The notes below the pieces were generated by a model. That model was not told where the DNA came from and did no database searches. It was given only the letters and a program-made list of their open reading frames with translations. A program made the position numbers and the translations under genes. A stretch of DNA of 64,000 bases from Miltoncostaea sp963823515 (GTDB taxonomy: Bacteria; Actinomycetota; Thermoleophilia; Miltoncostaeales; Miltoncostaeaceae): positions 124,001 through 188,000 of the forward strand of contig CAWGMB010000001.1 in NCBI GenBank assembly GCA_963823515.1, read 5' to 3'. Within the stretch, counting starts at the first letter, position 1, and each line of letters begins with the position of its first letter. Shown here one piece after another: positions 63,470 to 64,000 of this stretch.

Positions 63470-64000
63470 CTACCAGCCCCAGGTGGGGACGACCCAGGTG
63501 CGTGCGCGCACCGTGGCGGTGCCGATCGGGAAGCCCTCCGTGAGGGCGTCGGTGCCGAAGGCCCCGTTGAGGGCGTCCGCGGCGCCGGCGGTGAGCGTCA
63601 GCTTCACGCCCGAGATCCTGATGGACCGCTTGCCGGGCGCGATGTCGGCCTCGCTGAGGTCGACGTTGAAGAGCGCGGCGCGGTCGCCGGTGTACTTGGC
63701 CGCGCCGACCAGGCCCGAGAGGACGGGCGCCGGCATGGCGTCGGTGTCGATGAAGAAGCGCGAGAGGTAGACCTCGGTCTCGCCCTTGCTGAAGACCAGA
63801 CCACCGGCGTGGCGGATCTGGCCGGACAGGGTCGTGCTGTCGACCACGCCGAGCGTGATCGGGAAGCTGATCCCGTTCTTGCCCGCCTTCGCGGGCTTGG
63901 TCGGGGCGACCGAGACGCCGAGGCTGGTGAGCGCCGCGGCGGTGTCGGGGTCGAGCGCGACCGTCGTTGCGCCGCGGTAGAGCAGCGTGTCCGAGGCGAC
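63470..64000 (-). CDS. Secreted HtaA-like repeat protein, N-terminus beyond window
   Basis: 177 residues visible, open to the right edge. DTLLYRGATTVALDPDTAAAL, TSLGVSVAPTKPAKAGKNG, then GVVDSTTLSGQIRHAGGLVF and SGVKLTLTAGAADALNGAFG, ending at TWVVPTWGW. The alternation (LDP..AAAL..LGV..P.. , then IRHSGGL-like) is a repeat unit common in secreted proteins of Thermoleophilia. Some relatives bind haem, but no such claim is made here. 63375-63469 is non-coding. Confidence 0.6.
   Translation of the reverse strand, partial: VASDTLLYRGATTVALDPDTAAALTSLGVSVAPTKPAKAGKNGISFPITLGVVDSTTLSGQIRHAGGLVFSKGETEVYLSRFFIDTDAMPAPVLSGLVGAAKYTGDRAALFNVDLSEADIAPGKRSIRISGVKLTLTAGAADALNGAFGTDALTEGFPIGTATVRARTWVVPTWGW

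Overview
The window is very GC-rich, densely coded DNA from an actinobacterium. Several traits point to the Thermoleophilia (Solirubrobacterales or Miltoncostaeales-like): many large STAND-type LuxR and SARP regulators, secreted proteins with HtaA-like repeats, a rip3-type M50 protease with CBS domains, DUF2252 and DUF6325-type genes, and an actinomycete integrative element in a tRNA gene. This placement is an inference; no rRNA or other taxonomic marker is present.

Chromosomal part, about 1-31 kb. On the minus strand an NAD-salvage operon (pncA, pncB, M50/CBS protease) opens the window. Then come small proteins (acidic, zinc-ribbon, DUF427), a SAM methyltransferase facing a LuxR/ATPase regulator, DUF4242, a succinate-semialdehyde dehydrogenase, and a second LuxR/ATPase facing a three-gene AhpD-like/monooxygenase-like operon. 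Two divergent secreted proteins follow, one of them a Het-C + vWA + RTX mosaic. Next are an APC permease, a large SARP regulator facing a DUF4386 membrane protein over a 22-bp-phased direct repeat, an FAD-linked oxidase, and a third LuxR/ATPase that has lost its HTH. The catalase-peroxidase pair furA-katG closes this part.

Scarred part, about 32.5-46.9 kb. Real genes (DUF6325-like, K+ channel + ClC + NDH-2, TrkA_C membrane protein, alpha/beta hydrolase, DUF2252, DUF2306) alternate with debris. The debris includes a DUF1254 relic, a copied katG fragment, a copied hydrolase fragment, IS3 orfA and orfB relics, a collapsed carboxyl-methyltransferase gene, and three short relics of a tRNA 3' end that look like old attachment sites.

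Integrative element, 46.9-63.3 kb. A 48-bp direct repeat, whose right copy is the 3' part of tRNA-Thr(CGT), bounds a 16.4-kb element. It has a typical actinomycete ICE backbone: a small conserved protein, a small membrane protein, an FtsK/SpoIIIE-type transfer ATPase, a RepSA-like initiator, a GntR regulator with two operators, an excisionase and a tyrosine integrase. The cargo is two convergent defence-like operons with lower GC than their surroundings. The plus-strand one encodes a DNA methyltransferase, a double-GHKL (Hsp90/MORC-like plus histidine-kinase) ATPase, a receiver protein and a PIN nuclease. The minus-strand one encodes a 5-methylcytosine methyltransferase, McrB-like and McrC-like proteins and Vsr, an arrangement resembling LlaJI. 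The plus-strand operon is the best candidate for a poorly described system.

Caution. Many otherwise well-conserved genes are split by single-base frameshifts (furA, katG, transfer ATPase, Rep, methyltransferase, mcrB, mcrC, dcm, xis, int and others). This suggests indel errors in a draft assembly on top of real decay. Genes split only by such shifts are given as one CDS spanning the frames; those that also lost segments are called pseudogenes.
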